From Lachnospiraceae bacterium NC2008 (GTDB lineage Bacteria > Bacillota > Clostridia > Lachnospirales > Lachnospiraceae), in the NCBI GenBank assembly GCA_000687675.1, contig JHWS01000002.1, forward strand, positions 305,491-369,490: 64,000 bases of DNA, in the 5' to 3' direction. Position 1 is the stretch's first letter; the number at the start of each line of letters is the position of its first letter. The notes under the pieces are model-generated. The model worked only from the letters and a program-made list of their open reading frames with translations, did not search any database and was not told the DNA's origin. Both the position numbers and the translations under genes were made by a program. Shown here piece after piece: positions 1 to 8,098 of this stretch.

Positions 1-2272
1 CTGCTTCTTCATCCTTAAGGCTTCCTACGCCGCTAAGAGTCTCATCGATTCTTTCCTGAGCCTTAATTACATTAAGTCTTGCAGTATTCTGCTTAATATA
101 AGCATCCTGCTGACGAAGCTTAATCTCTTCAATATTAAGTCTGATTGAATTACGCTCAGCCTTAATCTCGTCGATAGCCTTCATAATCTCATCTATCTCA
201 TGAAGATGCTTCTTAACGCTTTCATTAAGTTCGTCCATCTCTCTTCTTCTACCAAGAAGATTAGAGTTATTCTTAAATGCACCACCGGAGATAGCACCAC
301 CAGGAACAAGAAGTTCACCGCCAACAGTAACCATACGTACGCCATATGAGTACTTCTTAGCTATCTTAAGAGCATTGTCTATATTATCGATTACTACGAT
401 TCTACCAAGCATAGCCTTGGCTACATTAGAATACTTCTTATCAGTAGTAACGATATCGCATGCCATACCAATAGCACCCTTTTCATTAAGAACATCTGGA
501 TTCTTGAATTCAGGTGGATTCTCGATACTAGTAAGAGGAAGGAAAGTAGCACGACCATACTTATTCTCCTTAAGGAAGCTAATCATCTTCTTAGCATCCT
601 CTTCTGTCTCAGTAACTATATTCTGAATATTACCACCAAGAGCTATCTCTATAGCAGTTTCATACTTCTTCTCAACCTTAACAATATCAGCAACAACACC
701 GATGATACCCTTAACCTGTTCCTTCTGCTCCATGACACGTCTTATGGAGTTACCATATCCTTCGTATCTTTCAGTAAGGTTAGAGATTGATTCAAGTTTA
801 GTCTTTTCCTGATGGTAAAGAACCTGAACCTCTCTTAAAGTAGAGTCCTTTTCAGTAAGTTCGTCATGAATCTGCTCAAGACGCTCTTCCATCTTCTGCT
901 GATTGTGGTTATTATCTTCAATCTCTTTGTTAATCTTTTCGAACTCTGCTTCAAGTTCTTTGATTATTCCCTGTTGTTCTTCCTCATCAGTCTTAGCCTG
1001 AAGAAGCTTAGAGTTAAGAGTTGATTTTCTAATAGCAACATTTTCAAGCATAGTCTCGTATCTGGCCTTCTCAGACTTAATACCGGAACGCTCATTGATT
1101 GCTTCAATAACAAGATTCTTATCTTCTTCAATCTTGTTATTGATTTCTTCTATACTGGCTCTTATTGCTTCTAAGTTATTTCTAAGACCTGTTCTCTCTT
1201 CTTCCATAGAATTAAGAGATGTTTCTATCTCAGCCTTAGATGCATCATAGCCTTCTTTTTCTTTATTCTTAGCCTCAATTGACTGATTGAGACTTTCGAT
1301 TCTTGTATTAAAATGCTCGACATTATTCTTAGCGGAGTTAATCTGCTCCTTAAGGAGACTAATCTCACCCTCAAGCTTAGTTCTAATATTGCTAGAATTA
1401 GAAAGAGAGTTTCTGGTTTCCTCTATAGACTGTTCAAGTTCTGTAATCTGGTTATGAATAGTATCATATTCTTCTCTTATCGATTCAAACTTAGTCTTAG
1501 TTCCTTCTAAGTCATCAGATGCAATCTTAAGCTTACCTTCTACATCTTCAAGTTCCTTGGAAGTCTGCTCATTACCAAGAAGGAAGTAGTTAACATCAAG
1601 TTTCTTGAGTTCTTCTTTCTTCTTTAAAAATTCCTTAGCCTTCTCAGACTGCTTCTCAAGAGGTCCAATCTGCTTTTCAAGTTCAGCTAAGATGTCATTA
1701 ACACGAGTAAGGTTCTGCTTTTCTTCTTCAAGTTTTTTCTGAGAAAGAACTTTTCTCTTCTTAAACTTAACGATACCTGCAGCTTCATCAAAAAGCTCAC
1801 GTCTTTCTTCTGGCTTACCAGAAAGAATCTTATCAATCTGGCCCTGTCCGATAATAGAATAACCCTCTTTACCAATACCTGTATCGTAGAACATCTCGTT
1901 AACATCTTTTAATCTGCAAAGATTACCATTAAGAAGATATTCACTTTCACCTGATCTGTATAACTTTCTTGCGATAGTTACTTCGTCATATGGAGCAGCT
2001 ATCTGTCTGTCACTGTTATCAAGAGTAATTGCAACATAAGCATAACCAAGTGGCTTTCTAGCTTCTGTACCTGAGAAGATAACATCCTGCATAGATGCAC
2101 CACGAAGCTGCTTAATACGCTGCTCTCCAAGTACCCATCTAACAGCATCAGCAACATTACTCTTACCAGAACCGTTAGGTCCAACGATACCTGTTATGCC
2201 ATGATTAAATTCGAATTTTATACGATTGGCAAAGGACTTAAATCCCTGTACCTCTATACTTTTTAAATACAT
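1..2272 (-). CDS. smc: Chromosome segregation protein SMC (3' end beyond the window)
   Basis: About 757 N-terminal residues are present. The gene runs off the low end of the window, so the second coiled-coil arm and the C-terminal ATPase half are missing. SMC homodimers with ScpA/ScpB compact and segregate the chromosome. Visible are the N-terminal head with Walker A GPNGSGKS at residues 31-38, a long coiled coil from about residue 165, and the hinge domain at about 519-665, followed by the start of the returning coil. The ATG at 2272 has GGAGGAAG just upstream and follows the rnc stop by 11 bases. This places smc last of the visible plsX-acpP-rnc-smc operon, a classical Firmicutes order (ftsY often follows). 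Identification is secure. Confidence 0.97.
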   Translation of the reverse strand, partial: MYLKSIEVQGFKSFANRIKFEFNHGITGIVGPNGSGKSNVADAVRWVLGEQRIKQLRGASMQDVIFSGTEARKPLGYAYVAITLDNSDRQIAAPYDEVTIARKLYRSGESEYLLNGNLCRLKDVNEMFYDTGIGKEGYSIIGQGQIDKILSGKPEERRELFDEAAGIVKFKKRKVLSQKKLEEEKQNLTRVNDILAELEKQIGPLEKQSEKAKEFLKKKEELKKLDVNYFLLGNEQTSKELEDVEGKLKIASDDLEGTKTKFESIREEYDTIHNQITELEQSIEETRNSLSNSSNIRTKLEGEISLLKEQINSAKNNVEHFNTRIESLNQSIEAKNKEKEGYDASKAEIETSLNSMEEERTGLRNNLEAIRASIEEINNKIEEDKNLVIEAINERSGIKSEKARYETMLENVAIRKSTLNSKLLQAKTDEEEQQGIIKELEAEFEKINKEIEDNNHNQQKMEERLEQIHDELTEKDSTLREVQVLYHQEKTKLESISNLTERYEGYGNSIRRVMEQKEQVKGIIGVVADIVKVEKKYETAIEIALGGNIQNIVTETEEDAKKMISFLKENKYGRATFLPLTSIENPPEFKNPDVLNEKGAIGMACDIVTTDKKYSNVAKAMLGRIVVIDNIDNALKIAKKYSYGVRMVTVGGELLVPGGAISGGAFKNNSNLLGRRREMDELNESVKKHLHEIDEIMKAIDEIKAERNSIRLNIEEIKLRQQDAYIKQNTARLNVIKAQERIDETLSGVGSLKDEEA

Positions 2273-2283
2273 ACTTCCTCCGG

Positions 2284-2973
2284 TTAGCCAAGGTTTGTTA
2301 TTGCCTGTCTTGCTGCATTCTTCTCAGCAATCTTCTTACTTGCACCCTGGCCCCTGCCATATTCTTTACCATCTAAGCAAACTCTTACAGTAAATACCTT
2401 GTTGTGTTCTGGTCCCTCTTCACTGACTAATTCATAGTCAATCTTACTTACCTTATGACCAGCCTGTATCTTTTCCTGTAAAAGCGACTTTGGATCCTTA
2501 AGTTCTATAAAACTATCAGTATCATATAGAACATGGTCCATAACAACTTCCTTAGCCTTCTCAAGGCCGCCATCTAAATATATAGCGCCAAGCAAGGCTT
2601 CAAATGCATCAGATGTAATGGAAGGTCTCTCTCTTCCTCCGCATTTTTCTTCCCCTTTACCAAGTAGAATAAGTTCTCCAAGACCTATTCTCTTAGCTGA
2701 TACATAAAGAGCTGGCTCACATACAAGAGAGGCTCTTAGCTTAGAAAGCTGTCCTTCTTCCATATCAGGATATTTCTTAAATAAATAGTCACTTGAAATC
2801 AGCTCTAAAATAGCATCTCCAAGGAACTCCAGTCTCTCATTACAATGAATTTTGTTAATTCTCATTTCATTAGCAAATGAACTGTGAGTTAAAGCTTCTT
2901 TAATAATATCCTTATTCTTAAAGGTATACCCTATTGCAGTTTGAATCTTGTTAATTGAATCTTCAATATTCAT
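2284..2973 (-). CDS. rnc: Ribonuclease III
   Basis: Double-strand-specific endoribonuclease of 229 residues, the usual length. It cuts rRNA precursors and structured mRNAs. The RNase III signature NERLEFLGDAIL sits at about residues 44-55, with the catalytic Asp/Glu pattern in the N-terminal endonuclease domain. The double-stranded-RNA-binding domain fills the last 70 residues (from about 158, with the typical GQGASKKIAEKNAA near the end). Its ATG overlaps the acpP stop (TAATG), indicating translational coupling. The order plsX-acpP-rnc-smc is conserved in Firmicutes. Confidence 0.97.
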   Translation of the reverse strand: MNIEDSINKIQTAIGYTFKNKDIIKEALTHSSFANEMRINKIHCNERLEFLGDAILELISSDYLFKKYPDMEEGQLSKLRASLVCEPALYVSAKRIGLGELILLGKGEEKCGGRERPSITSDAFEALLGAIYLDGGLEKAKEVVMDHVLYDTDSFIELKDPKSLLQEKIQAGHKVSKIDYELVSEEGPEHNKVFTVRVCLDGKEYGRGQGASKKIAEKNAARQAITNLG

Positions 2974-3212
2974 TACTTAGCCTCACTGCAATACTTCTTA
3001 ATAAGAGTAAGGGCATCCTTAACTGTAACGATGTCGTCAAATGAACCTTCCTTAATCTCAATATTAAGTTTTTCTTCTACTAATTTGAGAATCTGCATCA
3101 TATCTATAGAATCTGCTCCCAGGTCTCCCCTAAAGGTAGAATCTATATTTATTTCTTTTATATATACCTGCAGAACCTTCTCAATAGCTTCTTTAAGAAC
3201 AGTATATTCCAT
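2973..3212 (-). CDS. acpP: Acyl carrier protein
   Basis: A 79-residue acidic four-helix carrier protein for fatty-acid synthesis. The phosphopantetheine attachment serine lies in GADSIDMM at about residues 33-40 (DSID here, against DSLD in the textbook sequence). Start and stop codons overlap the neighbouring plsX and rnc genes by one base each (TAATG). The pairing with plsX fits: PlsX takes acyl groups from acyl-ACP. This is distinct from the second carrier protein at 42895-43128, which belongs to the dlt-like operon. Confidence 0.95.
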   Translation of the reverse strand: MEYTVLKEAIEKVLQVYIKEINIDSTFRGDLGADSIDMMQILKLVEEKLNIEIKEGSFDDIVTVKDALTLIKKYCSEAK

Positions 3213-4213
3213 TATTTTAAATGTTCCTTAATCTTATCGTTTATTTTCTGTTCCTTAAATGCCTTGCACTGAAGGAGACAGTTCTTAACTTCTATTGGCT
3301 TTGTTGAACCATGAGTCTTAACAACAAGTCCCTTAAGACCAAGCATAGGAGCTCCGCCGTATTCATCTGTATTAAAGTCTTTAAGTGTCTTCTTAAGAGC
3401 TGGAAGGGCAAGTGCTGCACCAATCTTACTCTTAACTGTACTCTTAAGACCCTTTTTAATCTCACCAAGAAGAACAGTTGCAAGTCCTTCATAAAGTTTG
3501 ATTATTACATTACCGACAAATGCTTCGCAGACAAGTACATCAGCCTTACCATAAGGTATATCTCTTGCTTCAATACTTCCAATAAAGTTTATATCTTCAC
3601 ATTCTTTAAGAAGAGGGAAAGTTTCTTTAACAAGGGCATTACCCTTTTCTTCCTCAGCACCAATGTTAACAATAGCTACTGTAGGGTTCTTCTTACCAGT
3701 TGTGTTCTCATAGTAAATAGAACCAATCTTTGCCCACTGAACAAGCATAGATGGTCTTGCATCAACGTTAGCGCCGCAGTCAAGAATAAGCTTTGCACCG
3801 TTAAGAGTTGGCATAAATGTTGCAAATGGTGATCTTTCAACACCTCTAAGTCTACCAACTATAAGCTGACCGCCAACTAAGATAGCTCCTGAACTGCCTG
3901 CTGAAACAAATGCATCTGCTGTACCATCTTTTGTAAGCTGAAGAGCTTTAACAAGGGATGAATCCTTCTTAGTTCTAACAGCCGCTACTGGTGGCTCTTC
4001 TGTTGCAATAACTTCTGTAGCATTAACTACTTCAACACGATTGCCATCAAATTCATATTTCATAAGCTCAGCGTTGACTTCTTTTTCCTTACCAACGAGG
4101 TATACAAATATATCCTCATCCTCTTTAAGAGCATCAACTACACCCTGCACAATATTCTGCGGAGCAAAGTCTCCTCCCATAGCGTCAACAGCTATCTTAA
4201 CCATTTCACCCAT
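3212..4213 (-). CDS. plsX: Phosphate acyltransferase PlsX
   Basis: Converts acyl-ACP plus phosphate to acyl-phosphate, the first step of phosphatidic acid synthesis in most Gram-positive bacteria; it is a peripheral membrane enzyme. At 333 residues it has the family length and opens with the hallmark IAVDAMGGDFAP. The glycine-rich SAGSSGAILVGG lies near residue 103. The ATG at 4213 has GGGA five bases upstream; an internal ATG three codons later is a less likely alternative. A sigma-A promoter lies at 4297-4325. It heads the operon with acpP, rnc and smc. Confidence 0.96.
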   Translation of the reverse strand: MGEMVKIAVDAMGGDFAPQNIVQGVVDALKEDEDIFVYLVGKEKEVNAELMKYEFDGNRVEVVNATEVIATEEPPVAAVRTKKDSSLVKALQLTKDGTADAFVSAGSSGAILVGGQLIVGRLRGVERSPFATFMPTLNGAKLILDCGANVDARPSMLVQWAKIGSIYYENTTGKKNPTVAIVNIGAEEEKGNALVKETFPLLKECEDINFIGSIEARDIPYGKADVLVCEAFVGNVIIKLYEGLATVLLGEIKKGLKSTVKSKIGAALALPALKKTLKDFNTDEYGGAPMLGLKGLVVKTHGSTKPIEVKNCLLQCKAFKEQKINDKIKEHLK

Positions 4214-4262
4214 TTTAATCCCAAACCTTTCTTAAAGTTTTCCTTTTCTAGTATGTAGCTCA

Positions 4263-4277
4263 GGACATACTCTGTCC
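4263..4277. promoter_or_regulatory. Perfect inverted repeat in the plsX leader
   Basis: GGACA-TACTC-TGTCC, a five-base-pair inverted repeat with a five-base centre. It lies about 20 bases downstream of the plsX -10 box, between promoter and start codon. The position suits an operator or a small leader hairpin. It does not match the FapR consensus known from Bacillus, and no regulator is assigned. Confidence 0.35.
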
Positions 4278-4296
4278 AATTAAAGCATACTAATAG

Positions 4297-4325
4297 ATTT
4301 TACTATTAAACAAGGTAAAAATCAA
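4297..4325 (-). promoter_or_regulatory. Sigma-A promoter of plsX-acpP-rnc-smc
   Basis: TTGATT (4325-4320), a 17-base spacer, then TAAAAT (4302-4297). It lies between the rpmF terminator and plsX, so the lipid/RNase/SMC operon has its own promoter and a leader of about 80 bases. Confidence 0.7.
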
Positions 4326-4403
4326 TTATAATCGGCTTCTATAAGAACATGACGAATGCTCTTTAAACTAACTAGTATGTATGGTCAACAATTTGTGGAC
4401 GTA

Positions 4404-4434
4404 AAAAAGGACTTTCACTTACATGAAAGTCCTT
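4404..4434 (-). terminator. Intrinsic terminator of rpmF
   Basis: An 11-base stem AAGGACTTTCA / TGAAAGTCCTT with a six-base loop, followed on the minus strand by a run of T. It lies 27 bases after the rpmF stop and separates rpmF from the plsX operon. Confidence 0.88.
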
Positions 4435-4460
4435 AAATCACAAGGTAAACAAAATTCTAA

Positions 4461-4640
4461 TTAATCAACTGAGATGATTTCTTTTTTGTTATATGCACCA
4501 CAAGCCTTGCATACTCTGTGAGGCATCATAAGAGCGCCACACTTGCTGCACTTTACTAATGTAGGAGCAGTCATCTTCCAGTTAGCTCTTCTCTTATCTC
4601 TTCTACCTTTTGAAGATTTGTTCTTTGGACAAATAGACAT
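4461..4640 (-). CDS. rpmF: 50S ribosomal protein L32
   Basis: A small basic ribosomal protein of 59 residues that sits near the peptidyl-transferase region of the large subunit. The N-terminus MSICPKNKSSKGRRDKRRAN is typical. It carries the zinc-binding form CxxC (31-34) ... CxxC (44-47). The start is fixed by GGAGGTG at 4654-4648. It is a single-gene transcription unit between a near-consensus promoter (4734-4762) and a terminator (4404-4434). The DUF177 gene that usually precedes rpmF is not here. Confidence 0.96.
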   Translation of the reverse strand: MSICPKNKSSKGRRDKRRANWKMTAPTLVKCSKCGALMMPHRVCKACGAYNKKEIISVD

Positions 4641-4709
4641 CTAATTACACCTCCAATCAACCAATCAGATTATCCTGATGCGATCAACTCGCTTATTATT
4701 TACGTAACC

Positions 4710-4725
4710 GCGTGATTACTCACGC
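4710..4725 (-). promoter_or_regulatory. GC-rich hairpin in the rpmF leader
   Basis: Perfect six-base stem GCGTGA / TCACGC with a four-base loop, placed just after the transcription start expected from the promoter at 4734-4762. It could stabilise the message or bind a protein. It lacks a T run, so it is not a simple terminator. Confidence 0.4.
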
Positions 4726-4733
4726 ACTTTGAT

Positions 4734-4762
4734 ATTATATACAGTTAAAAATGCTTTGTCAA
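4734..4762 (-). promoter_or_regulatory. Near-consensus sigma-A promoter of rpmF
   Basis: TTGACA (4762-4757), 17-base spacer, TATAAT (4739-4734): both boxes match the sigma-A consensus exactly. This is as expected for a highly expressed ribosomal protein gene. Confidence 0.9.
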
Positions 4763-4784
4763 CAACTTATTATGTTAATATTAA

Positions 4785-6932
4785 TTAATTATTTAAATTG
4801 TTGTCTGGCCCCTGTCCTGGCTGGTTTGTATCCTGACCTGCCTGCATATTCTGTCCTGGTATAGGACCCGGCACTGCATTCTTATCCTTCTTCTTACCTG
4901 ACTTAGCAAGACCTATAACTAAGATAACAAAGGCTACAGCTGTTACACCAGCTACTGCAATAAGACATATCTCCCAGATACCCAATCCATCTTTCTTATC
5001 ATCTCTTGTATGAGAAGATTTTCTATTAGATCCTGTATCATCTGGTTCTTCAGATGTACTTGTCTCAGTAGGATCTGGATCAGTATTATCAAAATACTTA
5101 GAAACATCAAGCATAGATGTATCCATACCAAGCTTAGTTCTTATATTGTAAGCACAAAGATCAAGTCTTGGATTAGTAAGTGGGTTGTTAAGTCCAACCT
5201 TCTCAACTGTTTCCTGGAAATCACCATTACAACCTATGTTAACAAGCTCAAGATAAATCTTGATTCCTTCATCTCTGTCTTCTTCAAGAACATTCTTAAG
5301 TTCATCAACAGCTCCCATAGAAACTGCATAACTTATATAGTAGCATGGTGACTTGAATGTATGATGTATATCAGCCCACTCATATATTTCACAAGATGGA
5401 GTTTTACCATAAAGCGCAAGATAATATGTGTTTGTAAGGTAAAGATCACCATACTCTTCGCAGCATTCATAATAAACCTGATTAATCTTAGATACTGTAA
5501 GATCATAAGGGTCAGAGTAAATTCTATACTGGAATTCGTCTTCCTTACATCCTTCTACTGCACCATATACCTGATTAAGGGCATTGTATATACGCATGAT
5601 ATCAGCAGAGTCGCCGTAAAGTTCATCAGCATATTTATCATAGATTGCTTCAAGTCCCTGAGAATGAATCTCAGCAAGGTCAAGGTTTGAAAGTCCGTAC
5701 TCCCATTCCTCTTCTGAAGCAAAATACTTCTGATTATAATGACCAAATTCATGGATTAATGTAGCAAGATCCTGAACAGAACCATCTGCATCGTTAAAGA
5801 TATAAACCGAGTTGTAGATACCAGCTATATCTGTTGTATATCCACCTTCAGCCTTCTTATCATCAATCTCCATATTACAAAGGTCGTGGTCAACCATGTA
5901 ATTATAAGATTCATAAAGGTCATCTGAAATATCAGAGAAATGCTCAGATAATAATCTGCAGCACTCATCATAAGACATATCCTGGTCAGAAAGAGCATCA
6001 AATTCATCTCTTCTATCACTAAATTCATTATATAAGTCACTTAAAAGTGGTGAATAATATTCTTTTACCTGATCATCAAATGCCTTAAGATCATCATGAG
6101 TATAATCTCTGTCATAAACTTTATCATAGCAGTAATCTGCATAGTTATCATAACCATAAGACTTGGCAAACTCAGTTCTAAGCTCAACAAGCTCGATGTA
6201 AAGCTCACCTTTTTCTTCATTCTGTCTTGTCATGATATCTGCTAAGGCATCAAGATACTCGTCGAATGAAATATCACCGTTAGTATATGCCTCTTCAAGC
6301 ATATCCATATCATATTCTTCACCGTTAATCTCGTATGTATATTCCTTATCAGCAAGTTCATCATACTTAAGAGAAAGCTCAGTATCCTTCTTCTGCATCT
6401 CTTTCTGTTCATCTGTCATAGGAACATAATCTAAGATATCCTGCCAATCGTCATCATCGTCGATTTTTTCTTTAAGAGCATCGCTACATGCTGATTCAGC
6501 AACAGTATGATATGTAATCATAACCTTATCAGCACAATTAGTATAAAGTTCGTCCCACTTCTGATACTCTTCATCTGCAGATTCGTCTTCTGCATCAAGA
6601 GTTGTATAAATATAAGCAAGTGAACCATTGGCAGAGATTCTTGATAAATACTTCTCCATCTCAGTTATTATCTCAATAACTTCATCTGAATTAGCTTCAT
6701 CCTGACAAAGATCATCTATATCTTTAATAATAGAATCGAATTCATCTTCTGATAAATCTTCTATCTCAAGTTCATCAAACTTCTTATCTGTATGTTCAAC
6801 TTTAGACTCAAGATCATCTGTAAGTTCATCATCATCACCATCAGCAAGTACATATGAAGGAGCTGAAATAAATACAGTTGATACTGTAAGTAGACCTGCA
6901 AGTAATCTAGCTAAAAATTTATTTTTTACCAT
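4785..6932 (-). CDS. Secreted, membrane-anchored M3-family (oligoendopeptidase F-like) metallopeptidase
   Basis: A 715-residue zinc peptidase of the thimet/oligoendopeptidase F fold. The zinc site HEFGH is at about residues 394-398 and the third-ligand region EIHSQGLE at 421-428 (E421), matching the M3 pattern. Unlike ordinary cytosolic M3 enzymes it begins with a signal peptide (residues 1 to about 31, ending near VLADG). It ends with a threonine/serine-rich stretch, a transmembrane helix at about residues 660-685 and a short basic tail. It is therefore anchored outside the cell, where it would cut peptides. The ATG at 6932 is preferred over the in-frame start at 6950 because AAGGAG lies six bases before it. 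It follows pta by 10 bases. The substrate is unknown. Confidence 0.85.
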   Translation of the reverse strand: MVKNKFLARLLAGLLTVSTVFISAPSYVLADGDDDELTDDLESKVEHTDKKFDELEIEDLSEDEFDSIIKDIDDLCQDEANSDEVIEIITEMEKYLSRISANGSLAYIYTTLDAEDESADEEYQKWDELYTNCADKVMITYHTVAESACSDALKEKIDDDDDWQDILDYVPMTDEQKEMQKKDTELSLKYDELADKEYTYEINGEEYDMDMLEEAYTNGDISFDEYLDALADIMTRQNEEKGELYIELVELRTEFAKSYGYDNYADYCYDKVYDRDYTHDDLKAFDDQVKEYYSPLLSDLYNEFSDRRDEFDALSDQDMSYDECCRLLSEHFSDISDDLYESYNYMVDHDLCNMEIDDKKAEGGYTTDIAGIYNSVYIFNDADGSVQDLATLIHEFGHYNQKYFASEEEWEYGLSNLDLAEIHSQGLEAIYDKYADELYGDSADIMRIYNALNQVYGAVEGCKEDEFQYRIYSDPYDLTVSKINQVYYECCEEYGDLYLTNTYYLALYGKTPSCEIYEWADIHHTFKSPCYYISYAVSMGAVDELKNVLEEDRDEGIKIYLELVNIGCNGDFQETVEKVGLNNPLTNPRLDLCAYNIRTKLGMDTSMLDVSKYFDNTDPDPTETSTSEEPDDTGSNRKSSHTRDDKKDGLGIWEICLIAVAGVTAVAFVILVIGLAKSGKKKDKNAVPGPIPGQNMQAGQDTNQPGQGPDNNLNN

Positions 6933-6942
6933 TAAAATCTCC

Positions 6943-7950
6943 TTATTCATCTATATTCTGAGCCTGTACAGCTGTTAATGCTACTACACCAACTATATCT
7001 TCCCAAGAGCAGCCTCTTGAAAGATCATTAACTGGTCTTGCAATACCCTGAAGCATAGGACCATATGCTTCTGCCTTACCAAGACGTTCAACAAGTTTGT
7101 ATGAAATATTACCGCAATCAAGATTTGGGAATATAAGAACATTGGCCTTACCGCCAATCTCACTATGAGGAGCCTTTGCTTTAGCTACCTTAGGAACGAT
7201 GGCTGCATCTGTCTGAAGCTCACCATCAAGTAAAAGATCTGGATACTGTTCTTTGGCAATACGTGTTGCCTCAATAACTTTATCAACAAGTGCATGATGT
7301 GCACTACCTTTTGTAGAATGTGAAAGAAGAGCAATAACAGGATTGTTAGAAACAAGTGCTCTAAAGCTCTTTGCTGAAGAATCAGCAATTGCTGCAAGTT
7401 CTTCTGCTGTTGGGTCCTGATTAAGACCACAGTCAGAAAACAGGAATGTACCATTCTCACCATATTCACAGTTAGGAACATCTAGAATAAAGAATCCTGA
7501 CACCAGCTTAGTTCCAGGTGCAGTTCTTAGAATCTGAAGTGATGGTCTAAGCACATCAGCTGTAGCGTGACAACATCCAGCTACCATACCATCAGCATCT
7601 CCAGCCTTAACCATGACGACGCCAAATGTCAGATAATCATTTAGAAGAGTTTCTCTAGCTTTCTCTAGAGTCATACCCTTAGCTTTTCTTGTTTCATATA
7701 GTAGGTTAACGTATTCGTCAAGCTTATCTGTAGTTTCTGGGTCTATTATCTGGACGCTATCAAGGTCAAGGTCCAGCCACATAGCACCGTCTTCAATCTT
7801 CTCTCTCTTACCAACCATAATTATGTTGGCAATCTTCTCATCTATAATATGAGCTGCAGCAATAAGAGTTCTCTTATCTGTAGTCTCAGGAAGCACAATA
7901 GTTTTTTTATCAGAGCGCGCTTTATCTTTAATAATATCAATATAAGACAT
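6943..7950 (-). CDS. pta: Phosphate acetyltransferase
   Basis: Converts acetyl-CoA plus phosphate to acetyl-phosphate, which acetate kinase uses to make ATP; central to fermentative acetate formation. At 335 residues it is the short single-domain form. Typical segments are KTIVLPETTD near residue 16, GMVAGCCHATADVLRPSLQI near 124, and SHSTKGSA near 209. AAGGAG precedes the ATG. It is driven by the promoter at 7984-8012. Acetate kinase is not adjacent; instead a secreted peptidase gene follows 10 bases later. The divergent neighbour, tmcAL, encodes an enzyme that uses acetate. Confidence 0.95.
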   Translation of the reverse strand: MSYIDIIKDKARSDKKTIVLPETTDKRTLIAAAHIIDEKIANIIMVGKREKIEDGAMWLDLDLDSVQIIDPETTDKLDEYVNLLYETRKAKGMTLEKARETLLNDYLTFGVVMVKAGDADGMVAGCCHATADVLRPSLQILRTAPGTKLVSGFFILDVPNCEYGENGTFLFSDCGLNQDPTAEELAAIADSSAKSFRALVSNNPVIALLSHSTKGSAHHALVDKVIEATRIAKEQYPDLLLDGELQTDAAIVPKVAKAKAPHSEIGGKANVLIFPNLDCGNISYKLVERLGKAEAYGPMLQGIARPVNDLSRGCSWEDIVGVVALTAVQAQNIDE

Positions 7951-7983
7951 AGTTCTTCTCCTTCCGTAACCCTAATACCAATA

Positions 7984-8012
7984 ATTATATCTATATTAGG
8001 TCTTTTATTCAA
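7984..8012 (-). promoter_or_regulatory. Sigma-A promoter of pta
   Basis: TTGAAT (8012-8007), 17-base spacer, TATAAT (7989-7984), about 35 bases upstream of the pta start codon. It is back to back with the tmcAL promoter. Confidence 0.8.
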
Positions 8013-8042
8013 TAAATTAGAGGGCTTTTTATTTGTTTTTAA

Positions 8043-8072
8043 TTGCATACAATCCCACCAGTTTGGTACAAT
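8043..8072 (+). promoter_or_regulatory. Sigma-A promoter of tmcAL
   Basis: TTGCAT (8043-8048), 18-base spacer, TACAAT (8067-8072), 26 bases before the start codon. Confidence 0.65.
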
Positions 8073-8098
8073 ATATACTAATTAAGGAGATAATAATT

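Noticed and set aside
3311..3832. 173-codon open frame on the plus strand inside plsX
   Set aside because: It is antisense to a well-conserved gene, has no ribosome site and its composition is that of a shadow frame.
4263..4277. FapR operator
   Set aside because: The palindrome does not match the known FapR consensus.
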